Positions 34,103-43,818 of a stretch of 64,000 nucleotides of DNA are shown here, in pieces; the first letter of the stretch is position 1, and each line of letters opens with the position of its first letter. Where the stretch lies: the NCBI GenBank assembly GCA_947502885.1, contig CANNBP010000008.1, forward strand, positions 124,001 to 188,000, read 5' to 3'. Made by a program: the position numbers and the translations under genes. A model generated the notes under the pieces. That model saw only the letters and a program-made list of their open reading frames with translations. It searched no databases and was not told the DNA's origin. This DNA is from an uncultured Aquimarina sp. (GTDB lineage: Bacteria > Bacteroidota > Bacteroidia > Flavobacteriales > Flavobacteriaceae).

Positions 34103-34831
34103 TTATGAATATTCAATAGGTTTTCTTTTTTCGGTACTTAGGTAAAAAAAATAAATGGATGCTACAGAAAATGCTTTGTCTATAATGTTGATAATTCCGA
34201 TTGCATCTTTTCCATAATAAATAGCTTGAAAAATTTGAGAAAGCTCAGAGGATAGTGCACAGGTTATTGTTAGGCAAAATAATACGCTCCACGAATCGGT
34301 TTTTATAGAAAGGTTAAGAAATCCAAGAAATGTCACGACAAGCAAAAAAGTGAAATAAACATATATCATAATTTTATGAAGATAGTTAGAGTTTTCGGGA
34401 TCAGAAAAGGCTCGTTCACTTATCATCATATGATTAATAGTATACAGAATCCACATAATCAAAACTAAAATCATTATACCAGTAATGAATGAAAACAAAT
34501 TGAGTTTATGCCATTCAAAAGCTTTAAAAATGTATACGATCATTGATACATATGCAAACAAAAAAAGAACTCCTCCTGATGCAGAAACAATATAGGGTAA
34601 CTCATAAACAACATAAATTACAAAAATGAATTGGGCTATGATAAAAGCTAATAAATAGGTAAGAAAAAAAGAGTTTCTCTTTTTATAGAATAGATATAAC
34701 GCTAAACCACTTAATAGAAAGAAAAATTCGGCAATGTGAACTTCAATGATTTTGCTATATCCACTAAAATAGAGAAGAAGTATTAAAAAAAAACCGTTTA
34801 GCAAAAAAAGTATATTTCTTTTTATCGTCAT
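34103..34831 (-). CDS. Hypothetical polytopic membrane protein (about 7-8 TM helices)
   Basis: This 242-residue protein is almost wholly hydrophobic: successive helices of about 20 residues run from the N-terminus (NILFLLNGFFLILLLYFSGY) to a final one near residue 220, ending in a basic tail KRKPIEYS. There is no recognisable enzyme motif. It resembles the membrane sensor part of flavobacterial signalling proteins without the output domain. It stands alone on the minus strand. Function unknown. Confidence 0.65.
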   Translation of the reverse strand: MTIKRNILFLLNGFFLILLLYFSGYSKIIEVHIAEFFFLLSGLALYLFYKKRNSFFLTYLLAFIIAQFIFVIYVVYELPYIVSASGGVLFLFAYVSMIVYIFKAFEWHKLNLFSFITGIMILVLIMWILYTINHMMISERAFSDPENSNYLHKIMIYVYFTFLLVVTFLGFLNLSIKTDSWSVLFCLTITCALSSELSQIFQAIYYGKDAIGIINIIDKAFSVASIYFFYLSTEKRKPIEYS

Positions 34832-34957
34832 CTAAGTAAATATAAGAAAATGAATGGTTTTTTTAAAACTATCTGCTATAGAATATAGATGTCAAAACGG
34901 TTTATAGACAATTTAATAATGATTGTGTTAATTGTATTTTGAATATGGGGCCATCTT

Positions 34958-35611
34958 TTATAGAGAAATCTGTTTTATTTTGTCAGAAAGAATACGTTTT
35001 TCAGCATATTGATTGTTCGCTAGCCATATCATTGTTGAAACAATCGTTTCAGGAAGAATACTTTGGTACTTTTTTAGTGAGCCAATTAATAATGGATTAA
35101 TAAATCTCATTAGTTGCTTAAAAGTGTACTCTCCTGTTCTTTTTTCTTTCCGTTTTCCACTTATTAGGGAGGGTTGTAAAATATGGGTTTTCTTAATGTT
35201 GAAAACCAAAACGGCCTCTTCCATTTCTCCTTTGGTACGATTATAAAAGACCTTACTTTTTTTATTTGCTCCCAATGCAGAAATCACAATCAATGTATTT
35301 ATATTATTTTGAGAACAAATTTTGGCGACGGTAACAGGAATTCCAAAGTCAATTTGATAATACAAACTCTTGTTAGGTGTTTTGGCATTTGTAGTTCCAA
35401 TACAGCAATAAACTTCATCACCAATAAAATCGTTGATATTATTTTCTAAGCAAAGTAGATCAACGATATATTCTTTAATTTTTGGATGGGTAATATGAGT
35501 ACTTTTTCTTGAGAATAATTTGATTGTATTATATCGATTATCTTCTAATAATTTTTTAAGAAGAATGCTTCCTGTTAGCCCTGTTGCTCCTAATATAATT
35601 GCAGTTTTCAT
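34958..35611 (-). CDS. NAD(P)-binding Rossmann-fold protein (atypical SDR)
   Basis: With the ATG at 35611 it is 217 residues, beginning MKTAIILGATGLTGSILLKKLL, whose GATGLTG is the GxxGxxG dinucleotide-binding motif; the upstream ATG at 35632 would add seven residues before this strand and is less likely. EVYCCIGTTNAKTP and VISALGANKKSKVFYNRTKGEMEEAV match the atypical short-chain dehydrogenases (HTATIP2/YwnB-like). It probably binds NADPH; substrate unknown. It is divergent from dinB with a 50-74-base gap depending on start choice. Confidence 0.85.
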   Translation of the reverse strand: MKTAIILGATGLTGSILLKKLLEDNRYNTIKLFSRKSTHITHPKIKEYIVDLLCLENNINDFIGDEVYCCIGTTNAKTPNKSLYYQIDFGIPVTVAKICSQNNINTLIVISALGANKKSKVFYNRTKGEMEEAVLVFNIKKTHILQPSLISGKRKEKRTGEYTFKQLMRFINPLLIGSLKKYQSILPETIVSTMIWLANNQYAEKRILSDKIKQISL

Positions 35612-35661
35612 AAGAAATGACGTTTCAATCAATGATCTGTTATAAAGATATTATAATTTAG

Positions 35662-36795
35662 ATGAGCAATATCTCTTATTTTTGCATGGTGGACGAATTA
35701 ATCATCAATAGAAAAATTATTCATGTGGATATGGATGCATTTTATGCTTCTGTAGAGCAAATGGATAATCCTGATTTAAAAGGAAAACCATTGGCAGTAG
35801 GAGGTGCAGGAAAACGCGGTGTAGTGAGTGCGGCTAGTTACGAAGCACGCAAATTTGGAGTGCGATCAGCAATGAGTGGAGCGATGGCAAGACGTTTATG
35901 TTCAGAATTGATATTTGTTAGGCCTCGATATGAGAGGTATCAAGAGATTTCATCTAAAATCAGAAAAATATTTTTTGAGTATACAGATTTGGTTGAGCCT
36001 TTATCTCTTGATGAAGCATATCTTGATGTTACTAAAAACAAAAAGGGAAACCCTAGTGCAACATTGGTAGCACAAGAAATTAGAGAACAAATTTATGATA
36101 GGGTAGGTTTGACGGCTTCTGCGGGAATCTCAATTAATAAGTTCGTTGCCAAAATTGCAAGTGATTATAACAAACCCAATGGTCAAAAGACAGTTAACCC
36201 TGAAGACGTAGTTGAATTTTTGGAAGGGCTGGATGTCAAAAAATTCTATGGGGTAGGAAAGGTTACTCGGGATAAGATGTATCAAATGGGGATTTATACC
36301 GGGAAAGATTTAAAATCAAAATCTGAAGAATTTTTAACAGAGCATTTCGGAAAATCAGGAGGGCACTATTATCGAATTGTAAGGGGGATCCATTTAAGTG
36401 AGGTGAAACCTAACAGAGAGCGGAAGTCTTTGGCTGCAGAACGTACATTTACTGAGAATATTTCTTCAGAAATATATATGTTAGAGCGATTACAAAATAT
36501 TGCCGAAGAATTACAAAAACGACTGAAAAGAAGTGAGGTTGCGGGTAAAACAATAACCTTAAAAATTAAATACAGTGATTTTAGTCTACAAACACGAAGC
36601 AAAACATTGCCATATTATGTAAGCGACGCGCAAATTTTATTAGAAGTGGCAAGAGAATTACTATATCAAGACAAAATGAAGGATTCTGTGCGATTACTTG
36701 GTATTTCTCTCTCTAATCTAAATACTGGACAAAAAGAACAGCAAAAAAAAGAAAAAGATGAGGTAGATATTATTCAGTTAAAATTTGATTTTTAA
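35662..36795 (+). CDS. dinB: DNA polymerase IV (Y-family translesion polymerase)
   Basis: The protein is 377 residues from the ATG at 35662, or 369 from the ATG at 35686; the second gives the usual short lead-in before KIIHVDMDAFYASVEQ. Catalytic acidic residues are in VDMDAF and SLDEAYLD. The steric-gate/finger part AASYEARKFGVRSAM, the thumb HhH and the little-finger domain (GKTITLKIKYSDF) are intact. It copies damaged DNA with low fidelity. The C-terminus VDIIQLKFDF may hold a clamp-binding peptide (QLKFDF). It converges with the aminotransferase gene, with 5 bases between stops. Confidence 0.93.
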   Translation: MSNISYFCMVDELIINRKIIHVDMDAFYASVEQMDNPDLKGKPLAVGGAGKRGVVSAASYEARKFGVRSAMSGAMARRLCSELIFVRPRYERYQEISSKIRKIFFEYTDLVEPLSLDEAYLDVTKNKKGNPSATLVAQEIREQIYDRVGLTASAGISINKFVAKIASDYNKPNGQKTVNPEDVVEFLEGLDVKKFYGVGKVTRDKMYQMGIYTGKDLKSKSEEFLTEHFGKSGGHYYRIVRGIHLSEVKPNRERKSLAAERTFTENISSEIYMLERLQNIAEELQKRLKRSEVAGKTITLKIKYSDFSLQTRSKTLPYYVSDAQILLEVARELLYQDKMKDSVRLLGISLSNLNTGQKEQQKKEKDEVDIIQLKFDF

Positions 36796-36800
36796 AAGCC

Positions 36801-37946
36801 TTAAATCTTACATAACACATCTGCTGCTCTTTTTAATGTTTCTTCTGTTTTTGCAAAGCAAAAACGTAATACTTTATCATCTTTTTCATTTAGATTAAAA
36901 ACTGAAACAGGAATAGATGCGATTTTATGTTCTTTGGTTAATCTTTCTGCGAAAGCAACATCTCCTTCATTAGTAATTATAGAATAATCTAATAATTGAA
37001 AATAAGTACCTGAAGACGGAATTTTTGTAAAACGAGAATCTTTGACAAGAGATAAGAATAAATCCCTTTTTTCTTGATAAAATGCAGATAAAGATAGATA
37101 CTTCTCGGGCGTTTTAAGGTATTCGGATAATGCATATTGCATTGGGTGATTACAACAGAAAACATTAAATTGATGCACTTTTCTAAATTCATCCATCAAT
37201 GCTTTGGGAGCTATACAATAACCCAATTTCCATCCGGTTGTATGAAATGTTTTTCCAAAAGAAGCGGTGATAAAAGCACGTTCTGCTAATCCCGCAAATC
37301 TTGCAGCACTTTGATGTTCTTGCCCATCAAAAATAATATGTTCGTAAACCTCATCACTAAGCAAAATAATATTAGTGCCACTTAAGAGCTTTTCTAATTC
37401 GAGCATATCATTTCTAGACATAACCATACCACTTGGGTTATGAGGAGTATTAATAATTACCATTTTGGTTTTTGAGGTAATTTTTGTGGCTACTTCTTTC
37501 CAGTTTATAGAAAAATCGGGTGTTGATAATTGCACAGGAACGATTGTTCCACCAAATAGTGTAATAGCTGGTTCGTATGAATCATAGGCCGGCTTAAAAA
37601 TAATCACCTCATCACCCGGGGTTATGCATGCAGAGATTGCTGTAAAAATAGCTTGTGTAGCACCATCGGTTACTGTGACTTCGGTTTCAGGATGATAATC
37701 ACTACCATACAGTGTATTAGTTTTGCTAGCAATAGCTTCTCTTAAAGACAATAATCCGGGCATTGGTGCATATTGATTATAACCTTTTATCATTCCTTGA
37801 TTTACTAACCCGACAAGTTCTTGATCTATTTTAAAATTAGGAAATCCTTGCGATAAATTTATGGCATCATATTTTGAAGCAAGTTGACTCATTACTGTAA
37901 ATATGGTAGTGCCAACATTAGGTAGTTTGGATTTGATATTTTGCAT
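36801..37946 (-). CDS. Methionine aminotransferase (YbdL-like, class I PLP enzyme)
   Basis: With ATG at 37946 it is 381 residues and begins MQNIKSKLPNVGTTIFTVMS; the ATG at 37961 would add five residues. Fold-type I PLP motifs are present: NLSQGFPNF, VTDGATQAIF, NTPHNPSGMV, SDEVYEH, and SFGKTFHTTGWKLGY containing the Schiff-base lysine. The sequence pattern matches YbdL/KAT III-type enzymes that use methionine, glutamine or aromatic 2-oxo acids. It is the last gene on the minus strand after the sigma-factor operon, 25 bases from it, and may be co-transcribed. Confidence 0.9.
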   Translation of the reverse strand: MQNIKSKLPNVGTTIFTVMSQLASKYDAINLSQGFPNFKIDQELVGLVNQGMIKGYNQYAPMPGLLSLREAIASKTNTLYGSDYHPETEVTVTDGATQAIFTAISACITPGDEVIIFKPAYDSYEPAITLFGGTIVPVQLSTPDFSINWKEVATKITSKTKMVIINTPHNPSGMVMSRNDMLELEKLLSGTNIILLSDEVYEHIIFDGQEHQSAARFAGLAERAFITASFGKTFHTTGWKLGYCIAPKALMDEFRKVHQFNVFCCNHPMQYALSEYLKTPEKYLSLSAFYQEKRDLFLSLVKDSRFTKIPSSGTYFQLLDYSIITNEGDVAFAERLTKEHKIASIPVSVFNLNEKDDKVLRFCFAKTEETLKRAADVLCKI

Positions 37947-37971
37947 ACTCAAAAATAGCACTTATTTTGAT

Positions 37972-38568
37972 TTAAAAAGCTTCTTTGATCTTTCTTAAAT
38001 CACCTAGAATAGGATCGATCTCTTCTTTGTTTTTTTTGATTTTTCTTTTAATCCCTATTAAGCTAACAATCAATGCCCAAGAAAATGTAAGTGTATATAC
38101 CCAAAATGAAAACCAAAAGCTTGCTTCTTTAAGAATTGCTTGAAAATATATAAAAAGAATGATTGTTAATAATATGGAGTATATGGGCATATAAATATTA
38201 GTGATCCATTTATAGTAAGACAATTTTTTTATCATTATTGAAGCAAAAGACTTTACGTTTTTGTCAATTTCTGGGGTTTTCCAAAAAAGTACTCGATACC
38301 ATAAAATGATAAGGCTTACAACTAATAATATAGCCATACTAATTAGACTACTATAAAAAAGTGCACTACCTTTTTCATATGCTAACCATAACCATCCTAA
38401 AATAATAAAAGTTGGCAGAAATAACAGCGTAGTTTTGATGTTACCTAGAATAATTTTTCGTTGCAATTTTTTTAATTTTTCTATCAATGAGTTTGAGTTT
38501 TTATTTAACTCTATGTGTGATGTTGAGACGGATTTCCAATCGTTTTTTAAATCTTCAAAATCATTCAT
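37972..38568 (-). CDS. Membrane protein encoded with an ECF sigma factor (possible anti-sigma or sensor)
   Basis: This 198-residue protein has a soluble N-terminus (MNDFEDLKNDWKSVS, about 45 residues) followed by four membrane helices and a basic, charged tail. Its start overlaps the end of the sigma-factor gene by 8 bases, which points to translational coupling. Membrane proteins encoded directly after ECF sigma factors are often anti-sigma factors, but this one has no recognisable anti-sigma domain. Function is inferred from position. Confidence 0.7.
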   Translation of the reverse strand: MNDFEDLKNDWKSVSTSHIELNKNSNSLIEKLKKLQRKIILGNIKTTLLFLPTFIILGWLWLAYEKGSALFYSSLISMAILLVVSLIILWYRVLFWKTPEIDKNVKSFASIMIKKLSYYKWITNIYMPIYSILLTIILFIYFQAILKEASFWFSFWVYTLTFSWALIVSLIGIKRKIKKNKEEIDPILGDLRKIKEAF

Positions 38569-39064
38569 TATTATAAATTTTTAAAAGTTTCTTTTTAATT
38601 CTATTAATTCTAACACCTACATTGGTAACCTCCAAACCAAGAATATTTGCGATTTCTTTATAACTTAATTCTTCGAGGACAAGACTTATAATGATTCGTT
38701 CTTCTTCTTTTAATAATTGTACGCATTGCATTAATTTATTTATTCGATATTCTTGCTCAGGAGTACTTGTATCTATATCTTCAACAATGTTTTCTGGTAT
38801 TTTACTTTGAAACACTTGTTGATGGATTTTGTTTTTTTTATTAAAAGTGATTGTTGTATTCAGAGTTACTCGGTATAGCCAAGTGCTTAATTGAGCATTG
38901 CCTTTAAACCTTTTCAAGCCATTCCATACATTAATTAAAACTTCTTGATAGAGATCATCTACCAAATCCTTCTCATACAAATAGGCATAACAAATACGAT
39001 AAATTTTGTTTTTATGAAGCGTAACAATCTCTTTGAATAAAGTTTCTCTTTTTTGATGTTCCAT
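38561..39064 (-). CDS. ECF-type RNA polymerase sigma-70 factor
   Basis: The protein is 167 residues. Region 2 includes RICYAYLYEKDLVDDLYQEVLINVWNGL and the downstream STWLYRVTLNTTI. Region 4 includes LVLEELSYKEIANILGLEVTNVGVRINRIKKKL, a helix-turn-helix. The N-terminal order and spacing are typical of extracytoplasmic-function sigma factors. It starts immediately after the hydrolase stop (stop at 39065-39067, ATG at 39064) and overlaps the membrane-protein gene. The operon hydrolase-sigma-membrane protein suggests autoregulation, but the inducing signal is unknown. Confidence 0.92.
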   Translation of the reverse strand: MEHQKRETLFKEIVTLHKNKIYRICYAYLYEKDLVDDLYQEVLINVWNGLKRFKGNAQLSTWLYRVTLNTTITFNKKNKIHQQVFQSKIPENIVEDIDTSTPEQEYRINKLMQCVQLLKEEERIIISLVLEELSYKEIANILGLEVTNVGVRINRIKKKLLKIYNNE

Positions 39065-39943
39065 CTAGTTATTAATAAAGCTTTTTACAGAACTATAAAA
39101 GGTTTTTGGGTTGTCTAACATAATAAAATGTTCGGCATCTTCAATCAATTCTACAGTACAATTAGAACAGTTTTTGTACTGTTGTTTGTAGCTAGATAGT
39201 TTGGTTTCTTTGGTGAAATCAGGATACATTGGGTTAGCTACATTCCAATTCGTTAAGATTAGAGTTTGTGTCTTTATAGAGGCAATAGGAATTCTTAAAT
39301 CATTACTCATTAGTTCGAAAGCGGTATGCCCCAAAGTTTTTCTATCTGATTTTATTGCATCATTAAGTACAGCATCAATTTTGGTTTTGTCTTTTATCAT
39401 GCGAGTAAGCGTAGTTTTTAGATTCTGTTTTAATGCTTGGTCAGTCAAATGAAGATACGAATCTTTGATAGAGGTGTATGAAGATTTTACAATTTCTGCA
39501 GTTATGTTTGGATTGTTAATACCTGCCAAAAAAGGCAAAGCATCAACAACAATTATTTTTGAAACGATAGTTTCATTTTCAATAGCTAACAATAATGAGA
39601 GATATCCACCAATACTATGGCCCATTAAAATACTGTTTTTTGATGTATGAGAGTTAATATATTCGAGTAGATCTTTTTGAATAGTGGGTAGTATTGTATC
39701 TTGTGTAAGTGGTGGTACTCCTGCATATCCGGCCAATGTAAAGGTGTGAATTTGATAAGAATCTTTAAACTGATCTATGGTTGCGTTCCAAACATTACCA
39801 GAACAAGATAATCCCGGAATTAAAAACATGGTTTCTCCTTTACCTTGAACAGAAACAGTAAATGAATCATAGTGTTTTGCTTTTTGTGCTGATAAGGAGT
39901 TTGTGATAATTAATGTAATTAGAAATAGTTGTAAAGTTTTCAT
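39065..39943 (-). CDS. Secreted alpha/beta hydrolase
   Basis: This 292-residue protein has a signal peptide ending LSAQKA. The alpha/beta-hydrolase fold shows an oxyanion-hole strand MFLIPGLSCSGNVWN, nucleophile elbow GHSIGG, and a late AEHFIMLDNP containing the catalytic His. A Cys pair (NCSNC) lies near residue 255. The substrate cannot be told; esterases, lipases and peptidases share this fold. It is the first gene of the sigma-factor operon and abuts the sigma gene with no gap. Predicted periplasmic. Confidence 0.88.
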   Translation of the reverse strand: MKTLQLFLITLIITNSLSAQKAKHYDSFTVSVQGKGETMFLIPGLSCSGNVWNATIDQFKDSYQIHTFTLAGYAGVPPLTQDTILPTIQKDLLEYINSHTSKNSILMGHSIGGYLSLLLAIENETIVSKIIVVDALPFLAGINNPNITAEIVKSSYTSIKDSYLHLTDQALKQNLKTTLTRMIKDKTKIDAVLNDAIKSDRKTLGHTAFELMSNDLRIPIASIKTQTLILTNWNVANPMYPDFTKETKLSSYKQQYKNCSNCTVELIEDAEHFIMLDNPKTFYSSVKSFINN

Positions 39944-40147
39944 GTTGCGAATAATTTAATTTACTCGTTTAGTACACTAAGTAAAGTTTTATTACATGTT
40001 TTATTCAAAAATTGTCAAGTTTTGACAGTAAGAATATGTGGTTTCTGCGTAAAATTAAGATTTGAGTCATGTTAGAAGCTTCCTGTTAAATAATATACTT
40101 TCTTCTTTATACTCATTATAAATAGCAAAATAAAGACTAACTAAAGC

Positions 40148-40178
40148 TTGGCTAAAATGACATTGAACCCTATTTTTG
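40148..40178 (+). promoter_or_regulatory. sdhCAB promoter
   Basis: TTG at 40148-40150, 20-base spacer, and TATTTTTG at 40171-40178, an exact TAnnTTTG. The ATG of sdhC is 27 bases downstream. Confidence 0.75.
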
Positions 40179-40205
40179 CCCAACAACTAATTAAACATTT
40201 TAATA

Positions 40206-40865
40206 ATGAGTGGATTGATAAAATCTTCAATAGCTAGAAAAGTTGCCATGGCATTATCCGGACTTTTCTTAGTTTTCTTCTTATTACAGCATTTCACCAT
40301 CAATTTTACTTCAATTTTTAGTCCAGATACATTTAATGAGTTGTCTCATTTTATGGGGACAAATCCATTGGTTCAATTTGTATTACAACCAGTACTTATT
40401 TTTGGAGTAGTTTTTCATTTTATAATGGGATTTGTATTAGAACTTAAAAACAAAAATGCTAGAGCAGTTAAGTATGCCAAATATAATGGAGGAGCGAATG
40501 CTTCTTGGATGTCTAGAAACATGATTTATTCTGGATTGGTGATTCTTGCTTTTTTGGGATTACATTTTTATGATTTTTGGGTTCCAGAAATTGTGCATAA
40601 ATATGTAGAGTTTGCTCCAGAAGATCCAACTCGTTATTATGGAGAGTTATTGCACAAATTTGAAAGTCCAATACGTACAGGTTTGTATGTTGTTTCATTT
40701 GTGTTTTTGGCATTGCACCTATGGCATGGATTTGCATCTTCGTTTCAATCTGTAGGATTTAATAATAAGTACTCTGTAGCTGCAACCAAATTTGCTAAGG
40801 CATTTGCTTTAGTAATACCTATAGGGTTTATCGTTGTTGCTTTAGTACTTCATTTTACGCATTAA
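40206..40865 (+). CDS. sdhC: Succinate dehydrogenase cytochrome b subunit
   Basis: This 219-residue protein has five predicted membrane helices, the size and layout of the Bacteroidota-type (diheme, cytochrome b558) anchor subunit. Its His residues, in [22 protein letters not shown] and LHLWHGF, are positioned as haem ligands. It binds haem and menaquinone and anchors SdhAB to the inner membrane. It is first in a three-gene operon with a clear promoter and is 14 bases before sdhA. There is no separate sdhD gene, as expected for this type. Confidence 0.95.
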   Translation: MSGLIKSSIARKVAMALSGLFLVFFLLQHFTINFTSIFSPDTFNELSHFMGTNPLVQFVLQPVLIFGVVFHFIMGFVLELKNKNARAVKYAKYNGGANASWMSRNMIYSGLVILAFLGLHFYDFWVPEIVHKYVEFAPEDPTRYYGELLHKFESPIRTGLYVVSFVFLALHLWHGFASSFQSVGFNNKYSVAATKFAKAFALVIPIGFIVVALVLHFTH

Positions 40866-40879
40866 AAACACCACCTAGT

Positions 40880-42895
40880 ATGTCAATTTTAGATTCTAAA
40901 ATACCAGAAGGTCCACTGGCAGATAAGTGGACAAAACATAAAAATACAATTAACCTGGTTAATCCAGCCAACAAACGTAATATAGATGTTATTGTAGTTG
41001 GAACTGGATTGGCAGGAGGGAGTGCTGCTGCTACTTTAGCAGAGCTTGGATATAACGTAAAGACATTTTGCTATTCTGATTCTCCACGTCGTGCACATTC
41101 AATTGCAGCGCAAGGAGGGATAAATGCAGCCAAGAATTATCAAGGAGATGGGGATTCTGATTACCGTTTATTCTATGATACTGTTAAGGGTGGAGATTAT
41201 CGTTCTAGAGAGGCCAACGTCTACAGATTAGCAGAGGTTTCTGCAAATATTATTGATCAATGCGTAGCTCAAGGAGTACCATTTGCAAGGGAATATGGAG
41301 GGTTATTGGATAACCGTTCATTTGGAGGAGTACTGGTATCTCGTACATTTTACGCAAAAGGACAAACAGGTCAGCAATTATTGCTAGGAGCATATTCTGC
41401 AATGAATCGCCAGATCAATAGAGGTAAAATACAATCATTCAATCGTCACGAAATGTTGGATTTGGTGAAGGTTGATGGAAAAGCAAGAGGAATTATTGCT
41501 CGTAACCTGGTTACAGGAGAAATTGAGCGTCACTCTGCACATGCCGTAGTATTGGCGAGTGGAGGATACGGAAACGTATTTTTCTTAAGTACCAATGCAA
41601 TGGGAAGTAATGTAATGGCGGCATGGAGAGCACACAGAAGAGGAGCTTTCTTTGCAAACCCATGTTATACACAAATTCATCCAACTTGTATACCAGTATC
41701 GGGAGATCATCAGTCAAAATTAACACTGATGTCAGAATCACTGCGTAATGATGGACGTATTTGGGTTCCAAAAAGAATAGAAGACTCTGAAGCAATACGT
41801 GCTGGAAAATTAAAACCAACACAATTAGCAGAAGAAGAAAGAGATTATTACTTAGAACGTCGTTACCCTGCTTTTGGAAACTTGGTACCACGTGATGTAG
41901 CATCTAGAGCTGCAAAAGAGCGTTGTGATGCAGGTTTTGGAGTTAATAAAACTGGAGAAGCTGTGTATCTTGATTTTGCATCGGCAATACAACGTTATGG
42001 AAAAGAAAAAGCATTGACTTCGGGTATAGAAAACCCTTCTGCAGCAGAAATCACCAAACTTGGTGAAGAAGTGATTGAAAATAAATACGGAAACCTTTTT
42101 CAGATGTATGAAAAGATCGTAGATGAGAATCCGTACAAAACACCTATGATGATTTACCCAGCAGTACATTATACTATGGGAGGTCTTTGGGTAGATTATA
42201 ACCTTCAAACTACTGTTCCTGGTTGTTATGCAGCAGGAGAAGCTAATTTCTCTGATCACGGAGCGAATAGACTTGGAGCTTCGGCATTGATGCAAGGTCT
42301 TGCTGATGGATATTTTGTTTTACCGTATACAATTGGAGACTATTTGTCTAAAGATATACGTACAGGTAAAATACCAACGGATACTCCAGAGTTTGATCAG
42401 GCAGAAAAAGAAGTAACTGATCGTATTGCAAAACTTATGGGTGGATCTGGACAACACTCAGTTGATTATTACCATAAGAAATTGGGTAAAATCATGTGGA
42501 ACAAGTGTGGAATGTCTCGTAATGAAAAAGAACTTAAAGAAGCTATCGATGAGATTGCAGAATTAAGAGAAGATTTCTGGAAAAATGTAAAAGTACCAGG
42601 AACTGCAGAAAGTATGAATCCAGAATTAGAAAAAGCTGGTAGAGTAGCAGATTTCTTAGAGTTAGGTGAGTTGTTTGCAAAAGATGCATTGCATCGTAAT
42701 GAGTCTTGTGGTGGTCACTTTAGAGAAGAGTCTGTAGAGCAAGAAGGAGAACAAAAAGGAGAAGCCTTACGTGATGACGAAAACTTTAAGTATGTTGCTG
42801 CTTGGGAATATAAAGGAGAACCAAAAGATGCATCATTGCATAAAGAGGAGCTTACTTTCAAAAATATTGAATTAAAAACACGTTCTTATAAATAA
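40880..42895 (+). CDS. sdhA: Succinate dehydrogenase / fumarate reductase flavoprotein subunit
   Basis: This 671-residue protein has a dinucleotide-binding motif [19 protein letters not shown], then [14 protein letters not shown] with H73, the residue that usually carries covalent FAD. Catalytic-site parts include the segment [12 protein letters not shown] and [15 protein letters not shown]. It oxidises succinate to fumarate on the cytoplasmic face, passing electrons to SdhB. The long form with a C-terminal acidic extension is typical of this phylum. It is 14 bases after sdhC and 6 before sdhB. Confidence 0.97.
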   Translation: MSILDSKIPEGPLADKWTKHKNTINLVNPANKRNIDVIVVGTGLAGGSAAATLAELGYNVKTFCYSDSPRRAHSIAAQGGINAAKNYQGDGDSDYRLFYDTVKGGDYRSREANVYRLAEVSANIIDQCVAQGVPFAREYGGLLDNRSFGGVLVSRTFYAKGQTGQQLLLGAYSAMNRQINRGKIQSFNRHEMLDLVKVDGKARGIIARNLVTGEIERHSAHAVVLASGGYGNVFFLSTNAMGSNVMAAWRAHRRGAFFANPCYTQIHPTCIPVSGDHQSKLTLMSESLRNDGRIWVPKRIEDSEAIRAGKLKPTQLAEEERDYYLERRYPAFGNLVPRDVASRAAKERCDAGFGVNKTGEAVYLDFASAIQRYGKEKALTSGIENPSAAEITKLGEEVIENKYGNLFQMYEKIVDENPYKTPMMIYPAVHYTMGGLWVDYNLQTTVPGCYAAGEANFSDHGANRLGASALMQGLADGYFVLPYTIGDYLSKDIRTGKIPTDTPEFDQAEKEVTDRIAKLMGGSGQHSVDYYHKKLGKIMWNKCGMSRNEKELKEAIDEIAELREDFWKNVKVPGTAESMNPELEKAGRVADFLELGELFAKDALHRNESCGGHFREESVEQEGEQKGEALRDDENFKYVAAWEYKGEPKDASLHKEELTFKNIELKTRSYK

Positions 42896-42901
42896 AAAGC
42901 T

Positions 42902-43648
42902 ATGAATCTTACACTAAAAATATGGCGTCAAAAAGATGCTAAGTCTCAAGGAAAGATAGTAGAATATCCGATATCTGGAATTGAAGGAGACATGTCTTTT
43001 TTAGAAATGTTAGACGTGTTAAACGAAGAATTGATCAATAAAGGTGATGAGCCAGTAGTATTTGATCACGATTGTAGAGAAGGGATTTGCGGTGCTTGTT
43101 CATTGCAAATAAACGGAGAGCCTCATGGCCCAGATCGATTAGTTACTACTTGTCAATTGCATATGCGTATGTTTAAGGATGGGGACACTATTTTTATCGA
43201 ACCTTTTAGAGCCAAGGCGTTTCCTGTTGTGAAGGATTTGATGGTCGATAGAAGTGCTTTTGATAGAATCCAGCATGCAGGAGGATATGTTTCTGTAAAT
43301 ACTTCAGGAAATACGATTGACGCAAATGCGATTCCAATTAATAAAGAAGATGCAGATGAAGCCTTCAATGCAGCAACCTGTATCGGTTGTGGAGCATGTG
43401 TAGCAGCATGTAAAAATGCATCTGCAATGTTATTTACTTCTGCAAAAGTGTCGCAATATGCGCTACTACCTCAAGGAAAAGTAGAAGCTACCGAGCGAGT
43501 ATTGGCAATGGTAAATCAAATGGATGAAGAAGGATTTGGTAACTGTACTAATACAGGAGCATGTGAGATAGAGTGCCCTAAGGGAATATCACTTGAAAAT
43601 ATTGCACGTATGAATCGTGAGTACTTAAAAGCTAGCTTAAAAGGATAA
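42902..43648 (+). CDS. sdhB: Succinate dehydrogenase / fumarate reductase iron-sulfur subunit
   Basis: This 248-residue protein has a 2Fe-2S plant-type ferredoxin domain with [11 protein letters not shown] and the later [22 protein letters not shown] and [14 protein letters not shown] provide the cysteines of the other two clusters. It carries electrons from SdhA FAD to the quinone site in SdhC. The gene begins 6 bases after sdhA and ends before a strong terminator, closing the operon. Confidence 0.97.
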   Translation: MNLTLKIWRQKDAKSQGKIVEYPISGIEGDMSFLEMLDVLNEELINKGDEPVVFDHDCREGICGACSLQINGEPHGPDRLVTTCQLHMRMFKDGDTIFIEPFRAKAFPVVKDLMVDRSAFDRIQHAGGYVSVNTSGNTIDANAIPINKEDADEAFNAATCIGCGACVAACKNASAMLFTSAKVSQYALLPQGKVEATERVLAMVNQMDEEGFGNCTNTGACEIECPKGISLENIARMNREYLKASLKG

Positions 43649-43686
43649 TAGCATTTTACTTTTGATATAAGGTTAATACCTAATAC

Positions 43687-43724
43687 AACCCCTAATCTGA
43701 TAAAGATTGGGGGTTTGTTTTTTT
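43687..43724 (+). terminator. Intrinsic terminator of the sdh operon
   Basis: A 12-bp stem with one wobble pair (AACCCCTAATCT with AGATTGGGGGTT, 5-base loop) is followed by TTTGTTTTTTT. It begins 38 bases after the sdhB stop and overlaps the next promoter's -33 element. Confidence 0.9.
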
Positions 43725-43734
43725 GTTATATTTG
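43707..43734 (+). promoter_or_regulatory. Promoter of the M28 lipoprotein gene, overlapping the sdh terminator
   Basis: TTG at 43707-43709, 17-base spacer, TATATTTG at 43727-43734 (exact TAnnTTTG). The -33 element is within the descending stem of the terminator. The ATG is 84 bases further on. Confidence 0.55.
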
Positions 43735-43818
43735 ACGTTTACTAACCTTAGTCGGATATCAGTATTTAGAGATAGATATAGGTGTTAGGATATAATTTAA
43801 AAGGAAAAATGTATATAT

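Noticed and set aside
35677..35684. TATTTTTG as the dinB -7 promoter box
   Set aside because: A start site at the usual distance would lie after the ATG at 35686 and leave no reasonable start for dinB; there is also no TTG at the -33 position.
41511..42295. Overlapping minus-strand frames opposite sdhA
   Set aside because: sdhA is unmistakable in this interval; the opposite frames are Cys/His/Phe-rich shadows.
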